A DNA stretch of 55,609 nucleotides from Verrucomicrobiota bacterium. Its GTDB lineage: Bacteria > Verrucomicrobiota > Verrucomicrobiia > Limisphaerales > SIBE01. The first letter of the stretch is position 1; every line of letters starts with the position of its first letter. Below are positions 27,383-36,266 of the stretch, piece after piece. Location of the stretch: the NCBI GenBank assembly GCA_016871535.1, contig VHCZ01000011.1, positions 1 through 55,609 of the forward strand, in the 5' to 3' direction. Below the pieces are notes generated by a model, which made no database searches, was not told where the DNA came from, and saw nothing but the letters and a program-made list of their open reading frames with translations. The position numbers and the translations under genes are program-made.

Positions 27383-28648
27383 TTAGGGTTCGAGCGCAGC
27401 GTGCACCTCGGCCGGTTGATCCAATCGGACCCAGCCAATGGTGCGGCGGCGGCCGGCCTCCAGCCTTGCGGAGTCTGGCGTTGCCGCGAATTCGACAGCG
27501 TTTTCCTTGCCCTTCAGTTCGAACCCTTGCAGGGCGTCGCCCGCCACGAACCGCGCCGAATTCCAGGTCAGTCCAACGCGAACGGGAGCATTATGATCGG
27601 CCTGGCCCGCGTTAATCAAATCCACTTCAACAAGTCCAGGTTTGGGGCGCCGGAGTTCAACCCGCAAGCCAGGTCGCGGCACCTGGCCGTCCATCACGGC
27701 AGCGAGGGTTGGCCAGGACCAGTTGAGCGTGTCCCCTTCGACTGGCAGCCGATACCAGATTACGCCCGTCAGTGCCCGCGGGCGGTCGTTGATCCAGCGA
27801 GCGATGAGTTCGGCCATGGCTTGAGGATCCGCCCGCACCTCGCGCAGTTGCGTGCCTTCCGGCCACAGCTTCGCCGGACCTTCGGCGGACAAACCCACGA
27901 ACTTGCCGCCGCGGTCGAATGCGATCTGGTAACCGTAAGTGGGGAGAGCGACGCGGAAGGGCTTGCTCAGGCGTCCGGCCTTCTCGACCGCGCGCTTCGC
28001 TTCGGTCGGATCACACAAACTGAACGGCGCACGCGCGTCGCGTGGCCGGGCGAGCGAATGCACTTGCAGGACGTAGCCGTCGGCGGCGGCGATGAGGCGC
28101 TTGAACGCGGCTCGGTTCAGCCATGATGGCAGCGCGGTGATGGTGACCGGCATGGGCGCGACGCGGTTGCGGATGGCCTCCACCCAGACGCGGTACCCGT
28201 CCAGCTTCGATTCTGCAGCGTCGAAATCGATTTGCAGTTCGGCAGGGTGAAGCCCGTGGCTCTTCGCGGCCTCGACCAATGAAACCGCCAGATCGGCGAG
28301 ATACCGAGTGCGCTGGTCCTCCTCCGCGAAGGGTCCCGCGAAAGGCCCGACGCGCAAGGCCAGGCCGACCGGGCGGCCGCTGCTGCGCAGGGCCGCGTAA
28401 TCGAGCGCCACGCGCGTGACGTGCGGCTGCTTGCTCCGCCAGGTGACCTCCGCGTTCAGAGCGACCAACTCGGCGAAGGCCTCCGCGCGTTCCGCGATGG
28501 CATCTTCCAATGACGGCGTCCAGGATCGCTGCCAGACATAAACCTCGCTCGGCATAACTCCGCGAGCGCGTTTGTTCTCACGCGGCCAGGCAAGAAGAGC
28601 GGCCAGGACGCCTGCGCCGATCAGGAAGAGGGAAACAAAGCGTTTCAT
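27383..28648 (-). CDS. DUF3142-like membrane-anchored/exported protein
   Basis: 421 aa from the ATG at 28648. The N-terminus KRFVSLFLIGAGVLAALLAW is a signal peptide or anchor. The next block, VYVWQRSWTP, with an internal LQIDFDAAESKLDGY and ITALPSWLNR, matches what I recall of the DUF3142 family, whose fold resembles a TIM-barrel glycosidase. ALPTYGYQIAFDRGG and GVIWYRLPVEGD follow. The C-terminal ~100 residues form a beta sandwich (VEVDLINAGQADHNAP). Function is unknown. The start is 41 bases from the divergent TPR gene. Confidence 0.65.
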   Translation of the reverse strand: MKRFVSLFLIGAGVLAALLAWPRENKRARGVMPSEVYVWQRSWTPSLEDAIAERAEAFAELVALNAEVTWRSKQPHVTRVALDYAALRSSGRPVGLALRVGPFAGPFAEEDQRTRYLADLAVSLVEAAKSHGLHPAELQIDFDAAESKLDGYRVWVEAIRNRVAPMPVTITALPSWLNRAAFKRLIAAADGYVLQVHSLARPRDARAPFSLCDPTEAKRAVEKAGRLSKPFRVALPTYGYQIAFDRGGKFVGLSAEGPAKLWPEGTQLREVRADPQAMAELIARWINDRPRALTGVIWYRLPVEGDTLNWSWPTLAAVMDGQVPRPGLRVELRRPKPGLVEVDLINAGQADHNAPVRVGLTWNSARFVAGDALQGFELKGKENAVEFAATPDSARLEAGRRRTIGWVRLDQPAEVHAALEP

Positions 28649-28689
28649 CTCGCTTTCAATGCGCGGCAACTTTCGATTCCGGACCGGGC

Positions 28690-29790
28690 TTGTCGAGGAG
28701 AAATGAGCCGAACCCGGTAACCCCTCCAGTCAACGACAGTGAGCCGAACAATGCTTTCCTGTGTTCGCGTCTGGGGAATCTGTTCCGCGCCTGCGGCAAG
28801 ACTGCCTGGGCGAGCGAGTGGTTCGAAAGGACGCTGCGGCTGGATCCCAGCGACATCGAAGCGCGCCACCATCTTTTCTCGATGGCTGCAGATGCGGAGG
28901 ACATCCCGGCAGCGTTCGATCATGCGCTTCGTTTGGTCAAAGATCTGTCGGATGGAAAGCAGGCCGAGAAGCCCGAACTGACCGAAGCCCTGGCGGTGGA
29001 TTTCGTAGAGATATTGCGCGGCGCGCCTGACGAATTCCGGGACCTCGCCGCTGCCGAGGCATCCAAAACTCCAGCCACGCTTGAGGCCAGGTTCCTCCTG
29101 TCCCTTCTCGAAGCGGAAGGCGACGAAGATGAAATGATCGACGACGCGGTGGAGCGACTCTTGAACGGAGACATCCAAACACTGCCTGCAACCATGCCTA
29201 CGAAAGAATCCGACGACGAACTCGAGCCTGCGGTCGAACTGATCCCTTCCTTGCAAGAATTGGTGATCGCCCAGGGGCTCAAGGCCGAGAAACTGCAGCT
29301 CGCTCTCGAAGTAAACGAAGGTCAGAAGCAGGTCAGAGTTCTGGACCGGCGCTCGGTCCCGCTTTACGACGGCGAGAAAGCCGTATTTTGGGAAGCGCCT
29401 CCGCTGCGCGAAATGTTTCGGGGAGGCCGGCAGCCGCCTCCGGACTCCGAGATGAATCGATACCCGCCGGAATACTCCCTCTATTTCTATCTGATCGAGA
29501 ATCACGTCTTGTTGCTGAGCGATCAAATAGGCGACCGAACCGATCAGGAATTGGAGGAAGTCTATTCCTTGCTGCGCCGCCGGCCGGATGGCAAGAGCCT
29601 GGGAACGGTTCACGATGCCCTTTGGCAAGCCGCCGCGTTGCTGCTTGGCACGTACGCGCTGAGCCAGGCGGAGTTTGAGGCGATCTTCGGTCAATTGGCC
29701 CGTTCGGCGCGGCACTGGGCGCAATCCCCCATCTCGCGCAACTATCTCGGCTATCTCAGGAAGACTTTCGGGGGAGAGTCGCCGGATTGA
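28690..29790 (+). CDS. TPR-containing hypothetical protein
   Basis: 366 aa if translation starts at TTG 28690; no ATG or GTG is available before the conserved part. GNLFRACGKTAWASEWFERT and LRLDPSDIEARHHLFSMA form a TPR hairpin at ~25-65. An acidic helical region and a C-terminal domain (~190-366, YSLYFYLIENHVLLLSDQIG) follow and were not recognised. There is no signal peptide, so probably cytoplasmic. The frame begins in the middle of what would normally be a TPR array, so the 5' end may have been lost. Confidence 0.68.
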   Translation: MSRRNEPNPVTPPVNDSEPNNAFLCSRLGNLFRACGKTAWASEWFERTLRLDPSDIEARHHLFSMAADAEDIPAAFDHALRLVKDLSDGKQAEKPELTEALAVDFVEILRGAPDEFRDLAAAEASKTPATLEARFLLSLLEAEGDEDEMIDDAVERLLNGDIQTLPATMPTKESDDELEPAVELIPSLQELVIAQGLKAEKLQLALEVNEGQKQVRVLDRRSVPLYDGEKAVFWEAPPLREMFRGGRQPPPDSEMNRYPPEYSLYFYLIENHVLLLSDQIGDRTDQELEEVYSLLRRRPDGKSLGTVHDALWQAAALLLGTYALSQAEFEAIFGQLARSARHWAQSPISRNYLGYLRKTFGGESPD

Positions 29791-30310
29791 CCGCCGAGCA
29801 TTCCTGGCTCGATCTTTAGGGCGCGCGCAACCCCGATAGGAATCTGCTTTTCCACCGCCGACAAAAACGTTCGTTCCGCAAGTCACGCCTTCCAGTTTCA
29901 ATGCGGAACCATCTGGTAGCCGAACCGCAGGCTTCGGCCACAAAGGAATCACGGAGGAAAGGAAGACAGCGGCCAAGACCGACATCACCACTGAGAGCGT
30001 GTCCGAAAATTCCGCGGGGTCCTGTTTTCGCGCCAAAGGCCGGATGGCGAGGCGCAACGAAGGAGAATATCCTCCCTGGATCTTCGACTGAGGAGCAACG
30101 AAGCCAGGCGGCCTTTGGCGCGAAAACCCTCCGGGCGGCGGGTCTTTTGTCCGTGGCCTGCGTTGGCTCGGTCCTTACAGCCCGCGTTGGGGATGCTCGG
30201 ACCTCGCCGCCTTGGCCACAGCCAAAATCCCTCGCCGCAGGACCCCGCGCAATTTTCGGACACGCTCTGAGGCAGTTTTCCTCTGAATCCTCAAAGAACT
30301 AATCCTGTTT
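29791..30310. other. Intergenic region holding a MITE-like palindrome
   Basis: 520 bases without a supported gene. Most of it is the nested inverted repeat at 29994-30271. The minus-strand frame running through here from 28645 is antisense to the TPR gene and rejected. Confidence 0.7.
29994..30271. mobile_element. MITE-like nested inverted-repeat element
   Basis: The outer ends GAGCGTGTCCGAAAATTCC (29996) and its inverted partner ending GGACACGCTCTGA (30271) pair over ~30 bases, including GCGGGGTCCTG. Inside, CGCGCCAAAGGCC pairs with GGCCTTTGGCGCG (30036 / 30110). The rest (30143-30228) is a TTTTG...CAAAA palindrome related to the window-edge repeats. It has no coding capacity and no obvious target-site duplication. 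Confidence 0.65.
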
Positions 30311-31561
30311 TCACGCCACTCGCCGCACGACACGGCCTTCGCGATAGGCGCGATTGGCCATGTGCGCGGCTTCGGCGGCCAGGACGCCGGCTTCGGCGGG
30401 CGCGCTGGGTTTTTTGCGCGCGCGAATCGCGTCGAGCCAATCGGTCAAGTGCAGCAATTCGCCGTCGGGTTCCTTGAAGAAATCCGCGCCGCGCGGACCG
30501 GAACCCAGCACGATTTCTTTCGGTTCCAGTTTGCGGCCCGATTCCGGATGAAGTTCAAGGCGCCCGCGGTCGAGGTAAAGCGTCGCATTTTCGCCCATGA
30601 TTTCGGTCATGGCCCGGTTGCGCGCATTGACAAACGTGCCCTCAAAGTAGATCTGCAATCCTTTGTCCGGATACTGGAGGAACGTCTGGATCGTGTCCGG
30701 CGTTTCCCACACGCCTTTGGTCGCGAAGTGATCGCCGACGGTCGTCGCGGCCGCCGGCATGCCGAGATCGAGGAGCCAGTTCACGCCGTCCAGCCAGTGT
30801 ACCATGAGATCGGTCAGAATGCCGCCGCCAAAATCCCAGAACCATCGCCAATTCCGGAATCGATACGCGTCGAAAGGCTGTTCCGGCGCGGCGCCCAAAA
30901 ATTTTTTCCAATTCAAATCCTCGGCGCGGATCGAGGGAACGCTTTTCTGGAACGGCAGGAAATTTCGATTCCACGTGAGATGGACCTTGTGAATCTTGCC
31001 CAGCACACCTTCCTGAATCATTCGGCGCGCCTTGTGAAACTGCGGCATCGACCGCTGCTGCGTCCCGACCTGCACGACGCGATGGTAGCGGTCCTGCGCG
31101 GCGACGACCGTTTTGCCGTCGTCGCGGCTGTGCGTGAGCGGTTTCTCGACATAGACATCCTTTCCGGCGGCGCAGGCATCGATGGTCATTGGAACGTGCC
31201 AGTGGTCCGGCGAGCCGATGAGCACAGCGTCCACATCCTTGCGTTCGAGCAGTCGTTCATATTCATGAGTGGCGAAAGCGCCGGCGTCCGCGATCTTCTT
31301 CGCGGCCGAAAGATGGGCGTCGTAGATGTCGCACACGGCGATGATCTTGGTTTTGGGAATCCTCGTCAGGACTTGCATCAGACCCCGCGCGCGTCCTCCG
31401 GCGCCGATCACACCGATGTGAATTGTGTCGTTGCTGACGGCTGCGCGGGTCAGGCTAATCGCGGGCGCCAGAGCGGCCGCAGTCGAGGCGAGGCTGGTTT
31501 GCTTCAGGAATGCGCGGCGATTCAGGAATAACTTGGGGGAGGAAGGCGGTGCCTTTTGCAT
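30311..31561 (-). CDS. Tat-exported Gfo/Idh/MocA family oxidoreductase
   Basis: A 416-aa protein. The Tat signal is NRRAFLKQTS with an Ala-rich core. The dinucleotide-binding motif is IGVIGAGGRARG (~49-60). LIGSPDHWHVPMTIDA, then YVEKPLTHSRDDG with catalytic Lys, then DFGGGILTDLMVHWLDGVNW complete the fold. Length is typical of the planctomycete/verrucomicrobial exported group. It lies alone, with a repeat-rich gap on each side. The substrate is unknown; sugar-derivative redox is the family norm. Confidence 0.92.
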   Translation of the reverse strand: MQKAPPSSPKLFLNRRAFLKQTSLASTAAALAPAISLTRAAVSNDTIHIGVIGAGGRARGLMQVLTRIPKTKIIAVCDIYDAHLSAAKKIADAGAFATHEYERLLERKDVDAVLIGSPDHWHVPMTIDACAAGKDVYVEKPLTHSRDDGKTVVAAQDRYHRVVQVGTQQRSMPQFHKARRMIQEGVLGKIHKVHLTWNRNFLPFQKSVPSIRAEDLNWKKFLGAAPEQPFDAYRFRNWRWFWDFGGGILTDLMVHWLDGVNWLLDLGMPAAATTVGDHFATKGVWETPDTIQTFLQYPDKGLQIYFEGTFVNARNRAMTEIMGENATLYLDRGRLELHPESGRKLEPKEIVLGSGPRGADFFKEPDGELLHLTDWLDAIRARKKPSAPAEAGVLAAEAAHMANRAYREGRVVRRVA

Positions 31562-31611
31562 GATCGAATTGTCCGCGGAATAGCACTCGAATCAAGCGTG
31601 GATTGGCAACC

Positions 31612-31692
31612 CCTCAGTTTAACAACGGTGGAGCGACGCTCCTGCGGAGGTTTCCTTCGATGGCGTTGGCTCGGCAGGAGCTTCGCCCCACC
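31612..31692. repeat. GGTGGGGCGACGCTCC palindromic element, copy 2
   Basis: The order CAGTTTAACAACGGTGG, GCGACGCTCCTGCG, TTCGATGGCGTTGGCTCGG and AGCTTCGCCCCACC matches the reverse strand of 27086-27176, with scattered mismatches. Confidence 0.8.
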
Positions 31693-31693
31693 T

Positions 31694-31886
31694 TACTGTG
31701 CAGACCGTGGGATTGACGACAGATCGACCGGAGAACGGTAGCGCAGATTTTCAATCTGCTGTATCGCCGATTTCCAATCGGCAGGGCGCCGGCAAGTCCC
31801 AGCGGGCTCGGACTGGGAGACGCCCCGCAGAATACAATTCTGCGATACGGCAGAGTGCAACTCTGCGCTACGAGCTTTGTCGTCCA
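31694..31886. repeat. 193-base duplicated segment, copy A, with GTAGCGCAG element
   Basis: It matches 45483-45675 along its full 193 bases with only a handful of substitutions (for example GAACGGTAG versus GAACCGTAG). The core 31738-31871 is the GTAGCGCAG...CTGCGCTAC element. The left flank TACTGTGCAGACCGTGGG and the right flank GAGCTTTGTCGTCCA are also shared, so more than the palindrome was copied. Confidence 0.92.
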
Positions 31887-32042
31887 TCCCGCGGACCAAG
31901 CAGTAACTACCTAAACCGAGGGGATACGGTGGATTACGGTGGATTGTACTCGAAACCTTAGACTTTGAACTCCACTCCCGGTCGGCGTAAGCTGGCGCTC
32001 GAAAAACCTGAACGACTAAACCTGCCCTGGAAGGAGATCGTT

Positions 32043-33341
32043 ATGCGCGCCGATGCTCAGAACAATTTTGGCTCCGTGAATCGCCGCGAATTCGCGCGTC
32101 TTTTTGCCTGGGGTGGCTCGGCCGCTGTTTTTGCCCGGACCGGCTTCACGTGGGCGCGCCCCGCGTTGCCCGGCACGCCGGCGGCGCCCGACGAGAAATT
32201 CTGGCTGCAAGTCCGGGAGCAGTTCGTCATGCCGCCGGATCTCGGCGTGCTCAATGCCGCCAATCTCTGTCCCTCGCCGGCGCCCGTGCTCGAAGCGATG
32301 TACGGCCACACCCGCGACATGGACCGCGATCCGTCGTTCCAGAATCGCGTCCAGATGAGTGAGGGCAAAGAAGCGACGCGCCGGGCGCTGGCGGAGTTCC
32401 TTCGCGTCACGCCCGAGGAAATCGTCATCACCCGGAACACCAGCGAAAGCAACAATCTCGTGTCCAGCGGCGTGGATCTCAAACTGGGGGACGAAGTGTT
32501 GTTGTGCTGGGACAATCATCCGAGCAACCTGGCGGCGTGGCAGGAGAAATCGAAGCGCTGGGGGTTCACGATCCGCCTCGTCGAGCAGGTGAATCCGCAC
32601 CCCGGATTCGATTATTACCTCGATGCGTTTTCCAAGGCGATGAGCGCGCGCACGAAGATGCTTGGCTTCACGCATCTCACCAGCACCGTCGGCGATTTGT
32701 TTCCGGCGAAAGAACTTTGCCGGTTGGCCCGCGAACGCGGCATCCTCACGCTGGTCGATGGCGCGCAGTCGCTGGGACTCCTGGACGTCGATTTACGCGA
32801 GATGCAACCGGATTTCTACACAGGCAGCGCGCACAAATGGCCGTGCGGTCCCAAAGAAGTGGGCGTGCTTTACATCAACAAATCCGCACAACCGAAAATT
32901 TGGGCGAGCATTCTGAGCGCCATGCCGGGCGCGGTCGGGATCTCGAAAACCTTCGAGGCGTTCGGCCAGCGCGACGAGCCGGCGATCATGGGCTTCGGCC
33001 GCGCGCTCAAATTTCAGAGCGAGATCGGCCGGGGCGCGATCGAAGCCCGCGCGCGGCAGTTGACGCAAATGCTTCTCGAAGGGCTGCGGAAAATCGAAGG
33101 CGTGAAGATCTGGACGAGCCTGGAACCGGCGCGGTCGGTCGCAGTGGTGTCGTTCCGGCCCGGGAATCTCGACATCGGAAAACTTTCGGCGGCGTTGTAT
33201 GCGAAACATCGCATCGGCTGCGCGACGCGGCTTGGGTCGGATCGTCCGGGCATCCGGTTCTCACCGCATTTCTACAATACGACGGCGGAAATCGACCGCG
33301 CGCTGGCCGCGATCAAGCAGCACATGGCCAGCGGGGTTTAA
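32043..33341 (+). CDS. Tat-exported class V aminotransferase (PLP)
   Basis: 432 aa from the ATG at 32043, with AAGGAG eight bases upstream; the in-frame ATG at 31965 is rejected. The Tat signal is NRREFARLF. The aminotransferase fold shows VITRNTSESNN (~137), LCWDNHPSNLAAW, FTHLTSTVGDLFPA, LVDGAQSLGLLDVD (the Asp that holds the pyridine N) and TGSAHKWPCGPKEVG, whose Lys forms the PLP aldimine (~282). The closest group I recall is isopenicillin-N-epimerase/cysteine-desulfurase-like. The reaction is unknown. It is unusual in being exported by Tat with its cofactor. Confidence 0.9.
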   Translation: MRADAQNNFGSVNRREFARLFAWGGSAAVFARTGFTWARPALPGTPAAPDEKFWLQVREQFVMPPDLGVLNAANLCPSPAPVLEAMYGHTRDMDRDPSFQNRVQMSEGKEATRRALAEFLRVTPEEIVITRNTSESNNLVSSGVDLKLGDEVLLCWDNHPSNLAAWQEKSKRWGFTIRLVEQVNPHPGFDYYLDAFSKAMSARTKMLGFTHLTSTVGDLFPAKELCRLARERGILTLVDGAQSLGLLDVDLREMQPDFYTGSAHKWPCGPKEVGVLYINKSAQPKIWASILSAMPGAVGISKTFEAFGQRDEPAIMGFGRALKFQSEIGRGAIEARARQLTQMLLEGLRKIEGVKIWTSLEPARSVAVVSFRPGNLDIGKLSAALYAKHRIGCATRLGSDRPGIRFSPHFYNTTAEIDRALAAIKQHMASGV

Positions 33342-33342
33342 C

Positions 33343-33371
33343 GTAGGGCAGGCATCCTGCCTGCCCTGTAG
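33343..33371. repeat. ACGTAGGGCAGGC hairpin after the aminotransferase gene
   Basis: AGGGCAGGC-ATCCT-GCCTGCCCT makes a 9-base stem just after the stop codon, without a clear T tract. A second AGGCATGCTTGCCTGCC hairpin lies at 33475-33492, and a relative is at 55449-55477. It may act as a terminator or as a dispersed element. Confidence 0.65.
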
Positions 33372-33504
33372 TTTGGTCGAAGACCGCGTCCGTCCACAAA
33401 GATTGCAACGAAGTTAACGACGAAGACAGTCTTGAGTGGCACTTTGGAAGGCTCTCAGAACAATCTCCAGGAGCAGGCATGCTTGCCTGCCCAAAAGGCA
33501 AAGG

Positions 33505-34647
33505 TTAGATCAGATCCCACGGCTTTCGGGCTTTGCGCTCAAGCAATGCCGCAGCTTGCGGGTCGTCAAGGATCTGTTCCTTGTCCGGATCCCAGCGAAT
33601 TTTCCGGCCACCGACTTTGTAGGAAATATTTCCAAGATGCGCGACGATGGTTGACTTGTGCCCGATCTCGACATCCGCCACGAACCGTTGCCGCGACCGC
33701 ACGCAGTCGATGAAGTTGCGCGCGTGCAGATCGGTGCAGTCGCGGCCGGCGACCGATTTGGGTTCCCCGCCGCCGCGCGCCGCCGGGAAGATCTCATAGC
33801 CGACCCGGTCGGAAAAAATTGTGCCTTTGGCGCCGTAGAACGCTTCGCCATGAGGACGGTCGTGAGCGCCGGAGGCGTTGTACGGGACCCGTCCGCCGGG
33901 CAGGCGCGGCCCCGTGCCAAAGCCGTTGAGCTGAATTCCCTCGTAGCTCAGGACCCAATCTTTGTACTCGTACGTCACATGGAGAACGTTCGGCGTGTCG
34001 ATCATGCTCTTCGGTCCGTGCAATCCCCCCACCCCCATCGCGGACAGCGGCCGATCATCATGCATCACTTGATGCACGGAATCGAGCCGGTGCGCGCCGA
34101 AGTCCGTGATGAACCCCCCTGAGTAATCATAGAAACGCCGGTAAGTGCGAAAGCGCAGGTTATTGAAGGGAACCTTGGGCGCCGGTCCGAGATACATGTC
34201 CCAATCCAGGCTTTCCGGCGGATCGGAATCCGGAGGCGGGCCGCCCGCGGCCGTATAGACCGTGGAATAGTTGCAGACATGCACGAAATGGACTTCGCCA
34301 ATCTGGCCGCTCTGGATGATGTCCTCGACCTCCTTGTAATGCGGGGCAGAGCGGTGCTGGAGGCCGGTTTGCACGACCCGGTTATAACGCCGGGCTGCTT
34401 CGACCATCGTGCGGCCCTCGCGGATCGTGAGGCCCAGCGGCTTCTCGACAAACACATCCTTGCCCGCCTGACACGCCAGCAGGGTGGGAATCGCGTGCCA
34501 GTGATCCGGCGTCGCGACGACGACGGCATCGACTTCCTTCATTTCAAGAATTTTTCGGAAATCGCGAAATGATTGGGCGGTTGCTCCGGCCCATTGTTTG
34601 GCCGAAATAAAGACGGCCCTCCTCCTCTCCCCAGCCCTCTCCTCCAC
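33505..34647 (-). pseudogene. Gfo/Idh/MocA oxidoreductase missing its N-terminus
   Basis: 380 codons are open, but the Tat signal and the GxGxxG dinucleotide loop are absent. Homology begins around FRDFRKILEMKEVDAVVVA and continues normally through TPDHWHAIPTL, VEKPLGLTIREG, GGFITDFGAHRLDSVH and the C-terminal domain to KPWDLI. The preceding codons (EERAGERRRA) come from a CCCTCTCC palindromic repeat at 34622-34672. Without the nucleotide loop it should not bind NAD(P). I infer deletion or recombination at the repeat. Confidence 0.82.
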
Positions 34648-34672
34648 TTCATGGAGGAGAGGGAGTTTCGCC
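34622..34672. repeat. CCCTCTCCTCC...GGAGGAGAGGG palindrome
   Basis: TCTCCCCAGCCCTCTCCTCC, then TTCATGGAGGAGAGGGAG. It is shared with 18590-18620 and 47126-47170. It sits exactly at the broken 5' end of the oxidoreductase gene. Confidence 0.8.
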
Positions 34673-34738
34673 GTTGGAGATCGGGTGCGCCTCCATCGTG
34701 GCCGTCGGTTTGAGCATCCGTGAAAGCCGCCGGACCTT

Positions 34739-35992
34739 TCAGAAGAACGGAGTCTCGGGCTGGAGTTCGCCGGTCATCAGGGTGCGGACGTGATTCTCAA
34801 CGGCCTGTTTCAGTCCATTGAACGTTCCGGGAAACTGGCCGTTGTTGTCGGCGTAGCCTCCCTCCAAAATCGAGACCACCCGCCCGCCGCTGAAGGCATC
34901 CGCGATATCCATGACTTTGCGCGTCAGGAGCGAATACCCGCGCGCCGTCAATCCCAGGCCGCCCATGAGGTCGCCTTTCTTGCTGTCGAACCCCGCGCAA
35001 ATCAGAATCAGATCGGGTTTGAATTCCTTCGCCAGGGGCAGCATCTCATTCTCCCATTCGCGGAGAAAGCCGTCGTTGCCCGGATTTCCCGTCATGAGGC
35101 CGTGGTGGGATTCATCGCCGCCGGAATAGAAGCCGCCCGCGCAGGTGTCGTAGAACAGAAACGCCGGGTCGTTCCCGACAAAGAACTGCGTGCCATTGCC
35201 ATGATGGTAATCCCAGTCCACGATCATGACACGTTTGATGAAATTCGGATAGCGTTCCAGGGCAAAGCGCCCCGCGATGACCGCATTGGCGTGACAACAG
35301 AAGCCGTAGGAATAGCCGCTGTTGATCTGATGGTGGCCCGGCGGGCGGATGTTGCAAAAGGCATTTCGGATTTTGCCCTCGCAGACATCTCGCACCGCGC
35401 CCAGAACGTGCGCCGTGGCCAGATCCGCGATCACGCCGATTGGTTCCGTGGCCCCGTGGCCCTGGTCAATCGGAATCGAATGAATGCCCTGGATGTGAGC
35501 CGGGGTGTGGACCATGGCGATATACGCGCCTGCGTCGGGCACAGGCTCAATCGGAGCCAGCTCGCCGAGCAATCCTTGATCCTTCAGTTGCTGGTTGATC
35601 GACAGGACGCGCTGCGGCACTTCGGCGGAATTCTGGTAGTAATTCGCGAAACGCGGATCGAACGCGTAGCCGGTTTGCCAGGTGCCGGCCGATTGCAGGT
35701 TCGGCGCCCGTTGCGGTTGGAGAATGCGGAAGAACTTGGTGCGCTCGCTGATGGTCAGGCTGGCGGCCAGCCGATTCGTCGTGGCGAGATAAACTCCGGC
35801 CGGGCGCCAGGGACCGTGCAGCGAACTCGTCTCTTCAAGTGTGTAGCTTCGACCTGGAGCAGCCTCCCAGGCGATCACGACGCCATTTTGCTGGGCGCGG
35901 ATGACCGAGCAACGAAGGCTGTTCTGTCCGTGTGCCATCGTGCTGAAAGAGAGTGCCACGAGCACAAGCGTCGCCTGGAGAGCGCGGGCCAT
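34739..35992 (-). CDS. Exported histone-deacetylase-superfamily hydrolase with N-terminal module
   Basis: A 417-aa protein. The signal peptide is ARALQATLVLVALSFSTMA, cut near HGQ. The shared beta module spans ~35-92 (YTLEETSSLHGPW...TKFFRILQPQ). The arginase/deacetylase fold follows: NIRPPGHHQ (~214-222, His dyad), DWDYHHGNGTQ with zinc ligands D261 and H263, CAGFDSKKGD with D336, and ILEGGY (~376-380). All catalytic residues are present. The family removes acyl groups from amines (acetylpolyamines, acetyl-lysine). A secreted, module-tethered form is uncommon. The targets may be extracellular acetylated amines or amino sugars (inference). Confidence 0.9.
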   Translation of the reverse strand: MARALQATLVLVALSFSTMAHGQNSLRCSVIRAQQNGVVIAWEAAPGRSYTLEETSSLHGPWRPAGVYLATTNRLAASLTISERTKFFRILQPQRAPNLQSAGTWQTGYAFDPRFANYYQNSAEVPQRVLSINQQLKDQGLLGELAPIEPVPDAGAYIAMVHTPAHIQGIHSIPIDQGHGATEPIGVIADLATAHVLGAVRDVCEGKIRNAFCNIRPPGHHQINSGYSYGFCCHANAVIAGRFALERYPNFIKRVMIVDWDYHHGNGTQFFVGNDPAFLFYDTCAGGFYSGGDESHHGLMTGNPGNDGFLREWENEMLPLAKEFKPDLILICAGFDSKKGDLMGGLGLTARGYSLLTRKVMDIADAFSGGRVVSILEGGYADNNGQFPGTFNGLKQAVENHVRTLMTGELQPETPFF

Positions 35993-36177
35993 TTGGGTCG
36001 AATGGAGCTAGGGTTGTTCGAGCGCTGTTATAAATAACTCATAATCGGCGCCTTTCAAGGAAACTTTAGCTTGGCCTGAACGATTCGATCCCATGTCAGC
36101 CAAGCGGGGCGATTCGCGCAGAGAACGAGGCACTGCGAAGCCGTACCCGAAGAGGATGAAGGATTGAGGATGGGCGT

Positions 36178-36256
36178 ATGTAGTCCCGGCTTCAGCCGGT
36201 CGGGCGATGGAAAAGCCGAACGCGTTGGATAGGTCGCTCTAAAGGCGGGAACTACG
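36178..36256. repeat. GTAGTCCCGGCTTCAGCCGG...GGCGGGAACTAC palindrome
   Basis: GTAGTCCCGGC at the left pairs with GCGGGAACTAC at the right, and CGGCTTCAGCCG is a small inner hairpin. It lies in the 274-base gap between the HDAC-like and Uma2 genes, which has no gene. Confidence 0.65.
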
Positions 36257-36266
36257 CGCAACCGAA

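Larger units (their letters stand above)
31562..32042. other. Divergent intergenic region, mostly repeats
   Basis: 480 bases between divergent genes. A GGTGGGGC-type element (31612-31692) abuts a 193-base duplicated segment (31694-31886). About 150 bases without visible repeats remain upstream of the aminotransferase. AAGGAG at 32030-32035 is its ribosome-binding site. Confidence 0.7.

Noticed and set aside
28645-30057. 470-codon minus-strand frame across the TPR gene and the palindromic element
   Set aside because: Antisense to a TPR protein, crosses a MITE-like repeat, and no family pattern was seen.
31698-31961. Plus-strand 87-codon frame (and its twin at 45472-45744)
   Set aside because: Both are translations of the duplicated GTAGCGCAG element; spurious repeat-derived peptides.
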